From Cyanophora paradoxa (lineage: Eukaryota; Glaucocystophyceae; Cyanophorales; Cyanophoraceae): a DNA stretch of 64,000 bases. The first letter of the stretch is position 1. The number at the start of each line of letters is the position of its first letter. Shown here in pieces: positions 8,721 through 18,278 of this stretch. Location of the stretch: positions 1 through 64,000 of the forward strand of contig QPMI01000508.1 in the NCBI GenBank assembly GCA_004431415.1, read 5' to 3'. The position numbers were made by a program, and so were the translations under genes. Under the pieces are notes generated by a model. It worked only from the letters and a program-made list of their open reading frames with translations. It was not told the DNA's origin and ran no database searches.

Positions 8721-9757
8721 AAGTATAGGCAGAAACTGATTAATGAAAAAGTGAGTTTTGATGAAAAAGAGTTGAAAAAGAAGTTCAAAAACTCAGAACT
8801 CCAGCAAATTTACAAGAAACCAAGGAAACCCAAATCGTTTCTTCGCATAGTGGCAAAGCCTAGATCGTTTCAAATCGATATAACATATTTCAGAGGGTTC
8901 AGACTGCCAACAATGGCATTTTCAAAATGCTTAGTTTCGTAGACATACTTAGTCGCAAAGGATTTGTTTATCCTTTTAAAAACAGCAGTGAGATCCCGAG
9001 CATTTTAAATAGGTTCAAGCAAGAAGCAGGCAAAGTTAATGCTCTCTCTGGGGATAATGAGTTTTCCCAGGCAGTATACCGAAATTGGTGCAGTGAACAT
9101 GGTGTAATGCTATACACAGATGTGGCAAAGGATGACCACATCACAGTAGGAGATAAACTGGGGATAATTGATAGGTTCACTAGGACTTTCAAACAGTATC
9201 TCAGAAAATCGATGACAGCAAAGGGAACCACGAAATGGATCGATCTACTTAGTGATGTAATTGACTTGTATAATAGCAGTCCCCATTCTGCATTGAAAAA
9301 TGACTCTCCAAATGCAGTGTATACAAATGAAGATAAACAGTTATTTATTTACATGAGGGATACTGTTCACAACAATCGTGTAAAGGAGGCTGATACTAAT
9401 CAAGTGAAACCAGGAGACACAGTTCGAGTTTTGCAACCAAAGGGATTGTTTGAAAAAGAAGGTGCGCAATTCAGTCAGAAGGTCTACACTGTTGCAAAGG
9501 CTGATAGGAATCGTTTCAAAGTGCTTGAAGATAATGATGGTGAGGAAACAAAAGAAGTGAAGAGGAGATTTAAGAAACAAGAATTGCAAAAGGTGAATAA
9601 AGATGATATCATTAAGATACCATCACAAAAACGGATTCAGCAGGTTAATAAAACGAATAAAGTGAATCGATTGGTAGCAAAAGAAGGCATAAAACCCAAT
9701 CGGAGTAATGTAATTCGGAGGAGATACAATTTGAGAAGTGGTTTAACGAAACGCTAA
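8721..9757 (+). pseudogene. Integrase 2, rve family, truncated and frameshifted
   Basis: Two frames joined near 8915-8935. The first carries the core start (QIDITYF, first Asp). The second carries SGDNEF (second Asp) and GIIDRF, where Asp takes the place of the third catalytic Glu. The C-terminal SH3-like part (KPGDTVRVLQPKGLF, SQKVY) and the basic tail RRRYNLRSG are intact. The N-terminal 80 residues present in integrase 1 are missing, with no good start. It follows the second helicase-HNH gene just as integrase 1 follows the first. Non-functional by shift and truncation unless the shift is a sequence error. Confidence 0.75.
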
Positions 9758-9784
9758 ATCATGGGAGACACGGCGGATGAAAAG

Positions 9785-10030
9785 GATATAACTTCGATTA
9801 AATATAATTAATCGAGATTATGATATAACTTCGATAAATAAGATTTAAGATATAACTTCGATTAATTCGATTTTTGTTACTGAGGCTTACTGAGATTTAG
9901 TGAGATTTGGAATTGGGTTACTGTGAATGGTTTGTTTTTCTTGGGAATTGTTTTGGAGACACGTCGCATAAAAAAGATATAACTTCGATAAGATATAATT
10001 AATCGAGATTATGATATAACTTCGATTAAT
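9785..10030 (+). repeat. Five copies of GATATAACTTCGAT in a partly duplicated spacer
   Basis: GATATAACTTCGAT starts at 9785, 9822, 9849, 9976 and 10013. At 9787 the arm ATAACTTCGATTAA faces TTAATCGAGATTAT across a 6-base centre, forming an imperfect inverted repeat. The whole block (GATATAACTTCG units followed by TTACTGAGGCTTACTGAG) is repeated about 190 bases further on. There is no gene between 9758 and 10434. Function unknown; a protein-binding or end-repeat role is possible. Confidence 0.6.
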
Positions 10031-10144
10031 TCAATGTTTCTTACTGAGGCTTACTGAGATTTACTGATATTCAAGATTGGGTTACTGGGAATGGTTTGTT
10101 TTCTGATTTGTTTTTGATTTTTTCGCGGGTATTTTTTTGGAGAC

Positions 10145-10290
10145 ACGCCTGTGACGCCTGTGACGCCTTTTTAATTGAGTGTGACGCCTGTGACGCCTGT
10201 GACGCCTACTTTCAAACTTTTTAAAATTTCAAAAATCTACAAACCTCTGAAAACAGGTGTCACAGGCGTCACAGGCGTCACACCCAATTA
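10145..10290 (+). repeat. GTGACGCC hairpin repeat, copy A
   Basis: Several direct GTGACGCCT units, then an AT-rich centre (ACTTTCAAACTTTTTAAAA), then AGGCGTCAC units in reverse orientation and a CACCCAATTA end. It can fold into a long stem. Nearly identical copies in the same orientation lie at 25517-25671 and 25830-25954, so copies flank the polymerase-to-speD module. Confidence 0.7.
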
Positions 10291-10434
10291 ACCACAGACT
10301 CCCCCCTGTGGGTCGATGACTTTTTCGATTCTTTATCGGACAATATAAAAACGTATCGTAAATCGGTGTGTTTTGACAAAAATTGACTGGCGATTTAAGG
10401 GATCATTGCGTTTTCCCTTTGACTTTGACAGAAC

Positions 10435-10626
10435 ATGGATTATTTCGACGAAATTCAGCGGCAGCTGGTCGAAAAGAATGATATTGCAGAGGTAGCGGAA
10501 TATATTGCAAAGATCAGAGCCAGTAATGGTAGACCATATCAAAAGAAGCGATTCCATGCAAGCAGACTTGACACAGTAAATGTATATGTCCCCAAAGGCA
10601 CGAATGTGCGAATCATTAGAACCTGA
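10435..10626 (+). CDS. Small protein of unknown function, first gene of module 3
   Basis: 63 residues, not recognised. Acidic helical N-terminus (MDYFDEIQRQLVEKNDIAEV) and a basic C-terminus rich in K, R and V. No cysteine pairs or membrane segment. It sits between the GTGACGCC hairpin and the DNA polymerase, on the same strand and 56 bases from the next start. It might be a small accessory protein of replication, since protein-primed systems need a terminal protein, but the sequence gives no evidence for that role. Confidence 0.5.
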   Translation: MDYFDEIQRQLVEKNDIAEVAEYIAKIRASNGRPYQKKRFHASRLDTVNVYVPKGTNVRIIRT

Positions 10627-10682
10627 AAAATGCGAAATGCGTTCAAATTGCCCAAAAATAATATGTTCCCTTAAAGTAAAAG

Positions 10683-13600
10683 ATGCCCCGCCAATCCAAT
10701 AGAATCATCAAAGAGAAGAAAAACGAAATACTCGGTCTTTTAGGAACCCTTTTAGTCACTGGTGATATTACAGAATTTGAATATGATCGCCAGGCAGCAA
10801 TCTTGGATAGGAGACCAAGATTATCTCAACTCACAGAAATGACAAATCGCCTCTATGATCGTTTTGAGAAAATGGAGGAATTCAGGGATGAAGGTTTAAG
10901 GTTGGGAACAATTGAACCCGAGATTGAGGATGGGGAAGCAATGAACAAAGCATATTCTTGGTTAACCTATCGAGCAAGAGGTGAGGTTATCCAAGATGGG
11001 ATTGAATTCTTGGAGAGAATTGCACCCAATCTACCACAGAGACTGAGACAGAAACTCCAAGACCTGAGAGCAATTAAAACTCGTCTCACATTCATCTGTA
11101 AATTCACCAAAGTGAGTGATCCAAGGGTGTGGATCACCAAATTCATTTACAGTGATTACTTTGTCATCACAAGATCACGAAATATTGATGTTGAACTGCG
11201 AAATGCCCTTCAATCTATGCAGGAGCAGATGATGCAGGTGGACAGTTACAGACTGGATCGCATTGAGATGCTGAGAGTGGTAATAATGTCTTATGCTCCT
11301 GTGGGTGGTTGCTTCTTCTCAACTCCTGAGTGGATTGGATCAAAGAGAGCAACTGTGAATGTCAAGAATATTGATGGTCAAGATTGCTTCAAGTATGCAA
11401 TCTTGGCTTACCTGCACCGAAATGATATTAATAAACACAAGAGCAATGAACCCAGCCAGTATAGAAGATGGTTAAACGAACTCAATTTCGAAGGCATCCA
11501 GTTTCCAGTTGCCTGTGATGCAGAGGTTATTGATCGATTTGAGGAGCAGAACCCTGAACTGAGTATCAACATTTATGGTGCAGATAATCAAGCACAGTGT
11601 TTCTATCCTCTCCATCAATCCAGCAACCCGAGGAGAAAGACCAAGATCAACCTTTTATTAATCGAAAACGAAGAGGATGATAGAGGGCATTATATCACCA
11701 TCATGTCTCTGAGTAGACTCCTGAAAACCACCTTTGATAAAGCCCATGATGGTCGCATTTATTACTGTGAGACCTGCCTGTCTCGTTTCAGAACTCAGGA
11801 GAAGCTGGACATTCACTTAGAAGCCAATCGCTGCATTGATTGGAGGGAGAGCAAAGGTAAATGCCCGAAATCTGGAAGTCAAATTGCATTTGGGCTTCAA
11901 CACCTTCGCAAAACTGTGTGGCTTCCCACTATCTGCTATGTAAAAATGGATAGTCACTCGGTTCCAATTGATGAGAACCGCAGTAAAAGAGAGGTAAAAT
12001 CGGTTTCTCTAACAGTTGTGATGGGGGATGAGGTGATCTCTCATCATTTCGAGGGATCAGATCCACTTGGTGCTCTGTTTACCACTCTCACAGAGATCAG
12101 ACCCCAAGTAATCCGCACTCTATTCACCAATATTCCAATGCACCCACTCACAGAAGAGCAGAAAGCACAATACAAGATCACTAAACACTGTTATATCTGT
12201 GCCGAACGATTTACCCATGAGAATTTCCCAGTGAGAGACCATTGTCATCAATCAGGAGCATTTATTGGGAAAGCATGCCGAAACTGCAACCTCCACAGAA
12301 GAATCTCAAAGCAAACCAAGGTAGCAATTGTGGTGGATCACATGGATGAATGTGGACACGAAATATTCCGCAAAATTGCACAGCAAGATGATAAACTTCG
12401 TGTTGAGATTCTGAGCAAGAATTTCGACCAATACCTCTCCCTGCAATGGGGCATGTGGAAATTCATTGATGCTTCGCATTTCATGGACTTCCAGGCAGTG
12501 GATGCAAGTGATCTAATGGGTAAATTCCAGACTTTCCGAGAATTGGCGTTTTCCCAATATGGATTAGATCCTGCCCATTATGTTTCGGCTCCTGGATTAT
12601 CCTGGATGCAATGCTAATTTATACCAGAGCAAAGATTGAGCAGATCAGTGATGTAGGGCAATACGAATTTATTGAGAGGGCAATTCGAGGTGGGTTTGCT
12701 ACAATGCCTACTCGATATGCAAAGGTGGAAAACCCAGATGACCATATAGTTCTCTTGGATGCAAATAATCTGTATGGTTATGCTCTCAGTCAAGAACTGC
12801 CCATTGGCGATTTTCGATGGGAAGATGTCTCAGAGGCACTTAAAGAGACCCCAGGACGAAGTGCCTTCATTGAAGTTGACCTGGAATACCCACAAACTCT
12901 CACAGATCATTACGATTTTCCACTTGTAGTGAATAAAGAGCATGTCACCACCGAAATGCTGGGTGGGTATCAAAGAAAGTTACTGGATATCACAGGTGAG
13001 AAGATAAGCAAAGACCCCAAACTCACAGCAACATTCTCACCCAAAAACAACTATGTGATTTCCCAACCTCTCTTGGTCTATCTTGTGAGCAAAGGTATTA
13101 TAATCACGAAGGTTCACAGGGTTCTCTCATTTGCAACCTCTGCATTTATGAATAGTTATATTGATCTAAATACGAAATTGAGGCGCCAATCTATGTCCAG
13201 ATTCGAGAGTGACTTCTTTAAATTAATGAACAATGCAATCTATGGTAAATGCCTCGAATCATGCAGGGGTCGCTCTGTGGTAAAGATTGCAAACAGTGAG
13301 AAACTCTGCAAGAAATATGCTGCAAGTCCACTCATCAAGGCAACCAATGTATTAAACGAAAATGCTGTTGCCTTTGAGATGTATTCCAAGCATGTTCACT
13401 TAGATAAACCTGTTGCAATTGGTGCTTTCGTGCTGGATTTTGCGAAACTCCATAATAGCAGGTTCTTTTTTGATGTGGTGAGGAGAACTTGGGAAACAGC
13501 AGAGCTACTATTCCATGATACAGATTCTTTCTGCCTACTGCTGCATACCAATGATCTAAATAATGAGATGAAGCGAATTTCTGAACACCTGGATTGCAGT

Positions 13601-13944
13601 AATTATGATCCCTCCCACCCTCTCTTTGATAGGAGCAATCGTTTGATTCCAGGTAAATATAAAAACGAGTTTCCCAATGCAAAGATTGTGGAGTATGTAG
13701 GTCTGAGATCGAAACTCTATGCTTTCAGAACTGAGACCTTTGATAAAATAAAGATGTCTTTCACTTTGATGATTTCAAAAGATGCCTGTTTGAAGGCATC
13801 ACCAAAACAGTAGCAGTAGTAAACAAGCGAAGGCAAGACCACAACCTATATGATTTGGAGAGCAGAAGGGTGGCTCTAAACCAACTCGATAGCAAAAGGA
13901 AGATATTAGACGATGGAATTCACAGCATTCCATTTGGGCTCTAA
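10683..13944 (+). CDS. polB: Protein-primed family B DNA polymerase, Polinton type (two frameshifts)
   Basis: About 1,085 residues over three frames. The first (10683-12617) holds the N-terminal part, a C2H2-like finger (CETCLSRF...H...C) and an endonuclease-VII-like finger (CYIC...DHCHQSG...CRNCN), both usual in Polinton and adintovirus PolB. The second (12611 to about 13755) holds motif A (DANNLYGYALSQ), motif B (KLMNNAIYGK) and motif C (FHDTDS). The third (to 13944) is the C-terminal tail ending IPFGL. The first shift, near 12605, lacks one G of a TGGG run; the second lies in an A-rich stretch near 13755. Both could be sequence errors, so function cannot be excluded. The start ATG follows TTAAAGTAAAAG. 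Catalyses element replication. Confidence 0.9.
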
Positions 13945-13950
13945 TCTACT

Positions 13951-14028
13951 TCATTGATCTTTCTTTTTCTTTGGTTTCGCTCTCCAAGAAGTAACAAACC
14001 GCGAATTAAATGCAGCAGCCATATACAT
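13951..14028 (-). CDS. Possible 25-residue basic peptide
   Basis: A short minus-strand frame starting after ATTAAG and ending in KPKKKKDQ, seven bases from the polymerase stop. Nothing else supports it. The lysine run resembles a nuclear-localisation or DNA-binding tail. May be chance. Confidence 0.2.
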   Translation of the reverse strand: MYMAAAFNSRFVTSWRAKPKKKKDQ

Positions 14029-14127
14029 CTTAATCCTGGATCATTGGGCTCAATTGCAAAGTAGTTTGGAATTGTGTTCTCCTTCCACACAGACTCTTGC
14101 ATTTATTATATGAGAGATAAGGTAAAG

Positions 14128-15527
14128 ATGCCTTCTACACAAATAGGATTGAGACAACCACCAAGAATTGTGAGAAAAGAGGCAATTGAAGATCGAGGGA
14201 ATATCCTGCCCATCACAGTTCCAGTGGAGGAGAAGAGCAGTCGAATATTAAAAAGATCAGAGATGGTCAAGCAATTAATCCAGAGACACTCCCAGCTGAG
14301 ACAGCACCAAAAGAGTCAAAGATTGCTAAGAAGTTCTATGATCCCAGGACAGGCTACAAGGGATTTACTGCAATGAGACAGGAACTACCAGAGGAGAACT
14401 ACAAGAAGATGAGAGAATGGTATGATAAGCAGGAGGTTGTCCAAATTAATGCACCCACCCTATCTCGAAAGAGAGATCCCATGATTCCAATTAGGCAACC
14501 CCTTGATACCTATGTGATTGATCTGCTCTTCTTTCCTGCATACAAAAAGCAGAATGATGGTTATGATACATTTATGAGTGCAATGGAGTCAACCCTGAGA
14601 ACAGGGTTCATTATTCCAATGAGAGACAAAAGTGCTCTTACTACACTTGCAGCATTCAAGCAACTTGAACAGAGAGTCCCCAGACCTATTGTTCGCATTC
14701 AGAGTGATAGTGGAAGCGAATTTACCAATGTGTTATTCACAGATTATTTGGGAACGAAATTCATTGAGCATCAACTAAGTGATGTTGCAGATCACAGAAC
14801 CCAAGGTCGAATTGAAGCCTTTAACAGACAGATCAAGAGATTGATCACAAACTACTGCATTGCAAATAATACTGCACGATTTTTTGATGTGTTGGGTGAT
14901 ATTGAGTTTAATTATAATAATACCATTCACTCTGCAACCAAGAGAAAACCAGCAGAGACCACAGAAGCCCACTACAAAGAGATAGTGAATATGGAGGATC
15001 AGAGATTCAAGAAATCGATTGAGTATCTTGATGCCCTGAAACCTGGAATGTTTGTGAGAGTGAAAGTTGAAAAGAACCCATTTGCAAAGCAGGGAGTTAA
15101 TTGGTCTCGAATTGTTTATAGTGTGGAGGGCAGAGAGGGCTTCAAGTTCAGAATCAGAAGTCCCAGTGGTGAGATAGTTGATGGTAGATTCGCTTTTCAT
15201 GAACTGCTGCCCATTAAAGGTGTTGAGTATCATGAAACTCCCACAGTGGATGCCCTTGAACAGGCAAAAGAGGAAGCCAGGGTTGATTCAGCAATCAGAA
15301 AGGAGGGCATTGAAAAAGCAAGTGAAGTTCCAAAAGAGCCCCTCACAGAAGCAAGAGCACAAAAGAAGGGCAGAGTAGAGAAAGAATTAAAGAAGTTGAC
15401 CATAGCAGGAACCCAGAAGTTATCAGAAGTTAACAGTCAGAGGTGGTATAATGACTTTTCAACCACCAAGGAAACATATACTGCACCCCAAACTCGATTT
15501 AATTTACGAAGTGGGCAGAAGAAATAG
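14128..15527 (+). CDS. Integrase 3, rve (DDE) family, one frameshift
   Basis: The start at 14128 (after GATAAGGTAAAG) gives an N-terminus like integrase 1 (QPPRIVRKEAIEDRGNILPI). The frame shifts near 14275; the second frame runs to 15527. The core contains YVIDLLF (first Asp), QSDSGSEF (Asp) and GRIEAF (Glu), the last two separated by 35 residues. This is a complete DD35E triad and the only one among the three integrases. The SH3-like region and the tail KLSEVNSQRWY...RFNLRSG follow. The stop lies next to a minus-strand small gene. If the shift is an error, this is the one catalytically complete integrase of the window. Confidence 0.85.
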
Positions 15528-15528
15528 A

Positions 15529-15771
15529 TTAACAACGCTTTCGGAATCTCTTAGACCTCTGGCGAATTTTCCTCATTTGTCTATCTTTTTCAATAATTTC
15601 CAAGAAGAAAGTTTCAAGGTTTGAAACCAGTTGGTAATTGTAAACAAAGAACAGTCTCACATGCTCTGGCTGTGACATGAAGAAATTGTAATAGAAAGCA
15701 GTCTTGAAATCATGTATCCAATCTGACTGGGAAGCATGGATGATAGCAGGGTCTTGGTAGATGGGATCCAT
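15529..15771 (-). CDS. Small basic protein of unknown function
   Basis: 80 residues from the ATG at 15771 (MDPIYQDPAIIHASQ...); an in-frame TTG lies 12 codons upstream. Aromatic and hydrophobic middle (FKTAFYYNFFMSQPEHVRLF), strongly basic end (KIRQRSKRFRKRC). No known domain. It converges on integrase 3, with stops almost touching. Codon use resembles its neighbours, which supports a real gene. Confidence 0.45.
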   Translation of the reverse strand: MDPIYQDPAIIHASQSDWIHDFKTAFYYNFFMSQPEHVRLFFVYNYQLVSNLETFFLEIIEKDRQMRKIRQRSKRFRKRC

Positions 15772-15931
15772 AGCAGAAGTTGAGAGAATCCAGAAAATCC
15801 TTGTCAATTTTTTATTTTGTTAGTGCCCGATCTCACCGAAACCTGATAGCCGCTGGTGAGAGGATTTTTAATCTGTTTTTAGTATTAAAAACGGAGCAGT
15901 TGGTGATAAAATACATATATATGACCGATAT

Positions 15932-16034
15932 TGAAGTTTCGGTGAAGTTCGGTGAAGTTTCAATGAAGTTTCGGAGCGAAGTTTCAATGAAGTTTCGGTG
16001 AAGTTTCGGTGAAGTTTCGGTGAAGTTTCGGTCA
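15932..16034 (+). repeat. Tandem repeat of GGTGAAGTTTC units
   Basis: About nine imperfect copies of an 11-12 base unit (GGTGAAGTTTC, with AATGAAGTTTC variants) in a row. No reading frame of note. It lies directly before the palindrome array, in the 880-base gene-free region 15808-16687. Confidence 0.75.
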
Positions 16035-16064
16035 ATAGGATAATTTGACGAAATAAATTAATTT

Positions 16065-16262
16065 GTCACCAGTGACAAATTATGTCACCGGTGACAAATT
16101 ATGTCATCGGTGACAAAATTATGTCGTCGATGACCGAATTCACCAAAGAAATTATGTCACCGGTGACAAATTAAGTCATTGTTGACCACATTCACATAAG
16201 AAATTATGTCACCGGTGACAAATTAAGTCACCGGTGACCACATTAATTATGTCACAGGTGAC
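16065..16262 (+). repeat. Array of nine GTCACCGGTGAC palindromes
   Basis: Nine 12-bp sites at 16065, 16084, 16103, 16123, 16156, 16175, 16208, 16226 and 16251. Four are the perfect palindrome GTCACCGGTGAC (16084, 16156, 16208, 16226); the others differ by one to four bases. Spacing is 18-33 bases, and most copies are followed by AAATTATGTC or AAATTAAGTC. This is iteron-like: an ordered set of binding sites for a dimeric protein. Position between the replication and virion-type genes suggests an origin or control region (inferred). Confidence 0.85.
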
Positions 16263-16583
16263 AAATAAAACTATGATGCATATGAAAACATATATATTGC
16301 AGATATACACAAAACCTCCGCATGACCGGTTGACTCAGACGGAATTTCTGGTAAAAAAGTGTATATATATGCATATATATACTTGACGGTTCGCGTTACT
16401 ACTGTGGGCATCGCGTTGCTGCTGTGGCGATTTCGCCATCTTCAAACGCTTGTATCTCCTCACCAGATCATCCGCTCGCACCCGCTAAAATAGCGTTAGA
16501 AAGCGCTTGAAAAGATCTACACGACGATATAGGTATCAAGTATATATACGTATATATTACATACAGTAAAATAATGCGAAAAT

Positions 16584-16639
16584 ACAGTAGCTACTGTTAA
16601 AAATCTCTACAATGTATACGACGATACAGTAGCTACTGT
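16584..16639 (+). repeat. Two copies of the 14-bp palindrome ACAGTAGCTACTGT
   Basis: Perfect palindromes at 16584-16597 and 16626-16639, 42 bases apart start to start, each followed by an A-rich run. They lie just beyond the 3' end of the patatin gene and may be part of a control region or transcription end. Confidence 0.6.
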
Positions 16640-16687
16640 AAAAAATCGCCATAATCTGGCGCACCATACATCAGAAGTCCTGAATTT

Positions 16688-18229
16688 CTATACACTTCGA
16701 ATAAATGCACCTGTAACATCCACTCTCATAGTTGGGGCATTTATATATACAATTGGATAAATACGAATATACCTTGTCCTCACAGGGTAGCCAACATAGA
16801 AAACGTCTCTAATAGAGGTGGGAAACCCAGAACTGTATGAGACATCACCACTGTTATGGGCATTATTAATAGTTTCACACATGAACACTCTGTTGACACC
16901 TTCATACTTGATAAATGACCAGGAAACACCATCTTGTGATGTTGCAACATTGAAGGTCTTAATAAAGGCATTGGTCACACCAGAACCATATGCAATTATA
17001 GATGCAACCTCAAATATATATGGGAAGGATAATTGGAGATACTCAGTGGGAACACTCCATATCCCATCAGGAGCAGATGCATTTGCCTCCCAACCAGTTA
17101 ATGAAGGTCTTGCTTTAAATGCCTCCCTTCCAATTTTTGATGATGAAGCAGTGAATGCACCATCTGATAGAAGATACCAGTTAGCATCAATGGGAGGTAT
17201 GTTATTCAGAGTGGATGATATATAGAACCTTGCAGGGTTCTTGATTTCATAATTTGCAACCAGTAAATCACAGAGTCTATCAATCATCACAGTGTTTGCT
17301 GCTATATACATTTCGGTTGCATCTATCATATCTGGTATCTTAGAGGTATCATCCAGAGAGTTTACTATGGTCTTTGGAAGTGGAACAGAGAGTCTATAAT
17401 ATCTTGCATATCCTTGGTCATCATTATATGGGAGAAACTCTTGCATCTTTTCCAGGGCTGAGAGTTCACTTGCAGCCATCAACATATTAATTAATGGACT
17501 CCCAGAGGTCGAAGCAATCCATGAGAGAATGCCCCAGCTGTTGACATCTTCATAGGAATATCCCACATTTGGGGCATCTGTTTCATTGACCTCACCACAG
17601 GATATACTGATCACAATTATATCATCATCATCATCATAGATCTTTTTAGCATGGCTGTAACCGCATACACTGGGATTGTTGTTACCTGATATTGCACCAT
17701 CAATTAGAGACATCCCATCATAGTTCACAGGTGAGAAGTAAGTAGGTGCAGCAGAGGTGGATCTTGCAGCAATCTTGCTGGGGATAGATTTGTAGGAGTT
17801 ATCATTGGTGATAAAGATGGGCTTCATACTCACAGTATCAAAACTTGTGATCACCACATCTTTTAGAGAGTCTTGGATGAGAGACTCACCAGTAACAGTG
17901 AGAATGGCTGTCTCCAATGGGGTCACATCATACTTGGTGTTGAAGAGGGCATTATCTATAATATTTCGGGGATTTGCAAAGATTAAAGGCAGTTGGTTGA
18001 GATAAGTGGAATGCAAATCGGTTGCAGTGAGTTTAGGTTCGTTTGGAAATTCGGGGTTTTTCACATTGAGACCAATCGCAATTATCCCACCAGTGGATGT
18101 TCCACTCACCAGGTCAACAAGATCTATTACTCTTTTTCCTGTTCGAGTTTCGATTTCTTTTAGCAATCTCGTAATAATTATACCACGAGCTCCCCCACCT
18201 GATAATGAGAGAATTACACGAAGGGGCAT
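16688..18229 (-). CDS. Patatin-like phospholipase fused to a discoidin (F5/8C)-like domain
   Basis: 513 residues. N-terminal patatin domain: oxyanion loop LSGGGARG (9-16), nucleophile elbow GTSTGG (Ser45) and partner aspartate LIDGAI (Asp177), the complete Ser-Asp dyad of patatin/PLA2 lipases that cleave membrane phospholipids. The C-terminal 165 residues (about 348-513) show an F5/8 type C pattern: EYLQLSFPYIFEVASIIAYG, FIKTFNVATSQDGVSW, then TRYIRIYPIVY. Such domains bind glycans or lipids. No signal peptide. Minus strand, divergent from the tail-fibre gene with 49 bases between, so probably co-expressed. The leader is AGTAAAG before ATG. Inferred role: a virion-associated or released lipase aimed at the host membrane. 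No frame damage. Confidence 0.8.
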   Translation of the reverse strand: MPLRVILSLSGGGARGIIITRLLKEIETRTGKRVIDLVDLVSGTSTGGIIAIGLNVKNPEFPNEPKLTATDLHSTYLNQLPLIFANPRNIIDNALFNTKYDVTPLETAILTVTGESLIQDSLKDVVITSFDTVSMKPIFITNDNSYKSIPSKIAARSTSAAPTYFSPVNYDGMSLIDGAISGNNNPSVCGYSHAKKIYDDDDDIIVISISCGEVNETDAPNVGYSYEDVNSWGILSWIASTSGSPLINMLMAASELSALEKMQEFLPYNDDQGYARYYRLSVPLPKTIVNSLDDTSKIPDMIDATEMYIAANTVMIDRLCDLLVANYEIKNPARFYISSTLNNIPPIDANWYLLSDGAFTASSSKIGREAFKARPSLTGWEANASAPDGIWSVPTEYLQLSFPYIFEVASIIAYGSGVTNAFIKTFNVATSQDGVSWSFIKYEGVNRVFMCETINNAHNSGDVSYSSGFPTSIRDVFYVGYPVRTRYIRIYPIVYINAPTMRVDVTGAFIRSV

Positions 18230-18278
18230 CTTTACTTAACTCAAATTTAATAAATCTCTATAAGTAGAGTAAATTGGG
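18230..18278 (+). promoter_or_regulatory. Divergent promoter between patatin and fibre genes
   Basis: A 49-base AT-rich gap serving both strands, with AAATTTAATAAATC and TATAAGTAGAGTAAA. Each start is preceded closely by a TAAA-containing leader. Promoter function is inferred from layout. Confidence 0.45.

Noticed and set aside
9785-9822. True loxP site
   Set aside because: Only the ATAACTTCG half matches; the spacer and the rest of the arm differ, and no Cre-like gene is present.
16065-16262. CRISPR array
   Set aside because: Repeats are only 12 bp, palindromic, varied and 18-33 bases apart, with no cas genes, in a eukaryote-like context.
16688-18229. CapV-type patatin effector of an anti-phage CBASS system
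   Set aside because: No cyclase or other CBASS gene nearby, and the discoidin-like extension with a divergent fibre gene fits a virion-related enzyme better.
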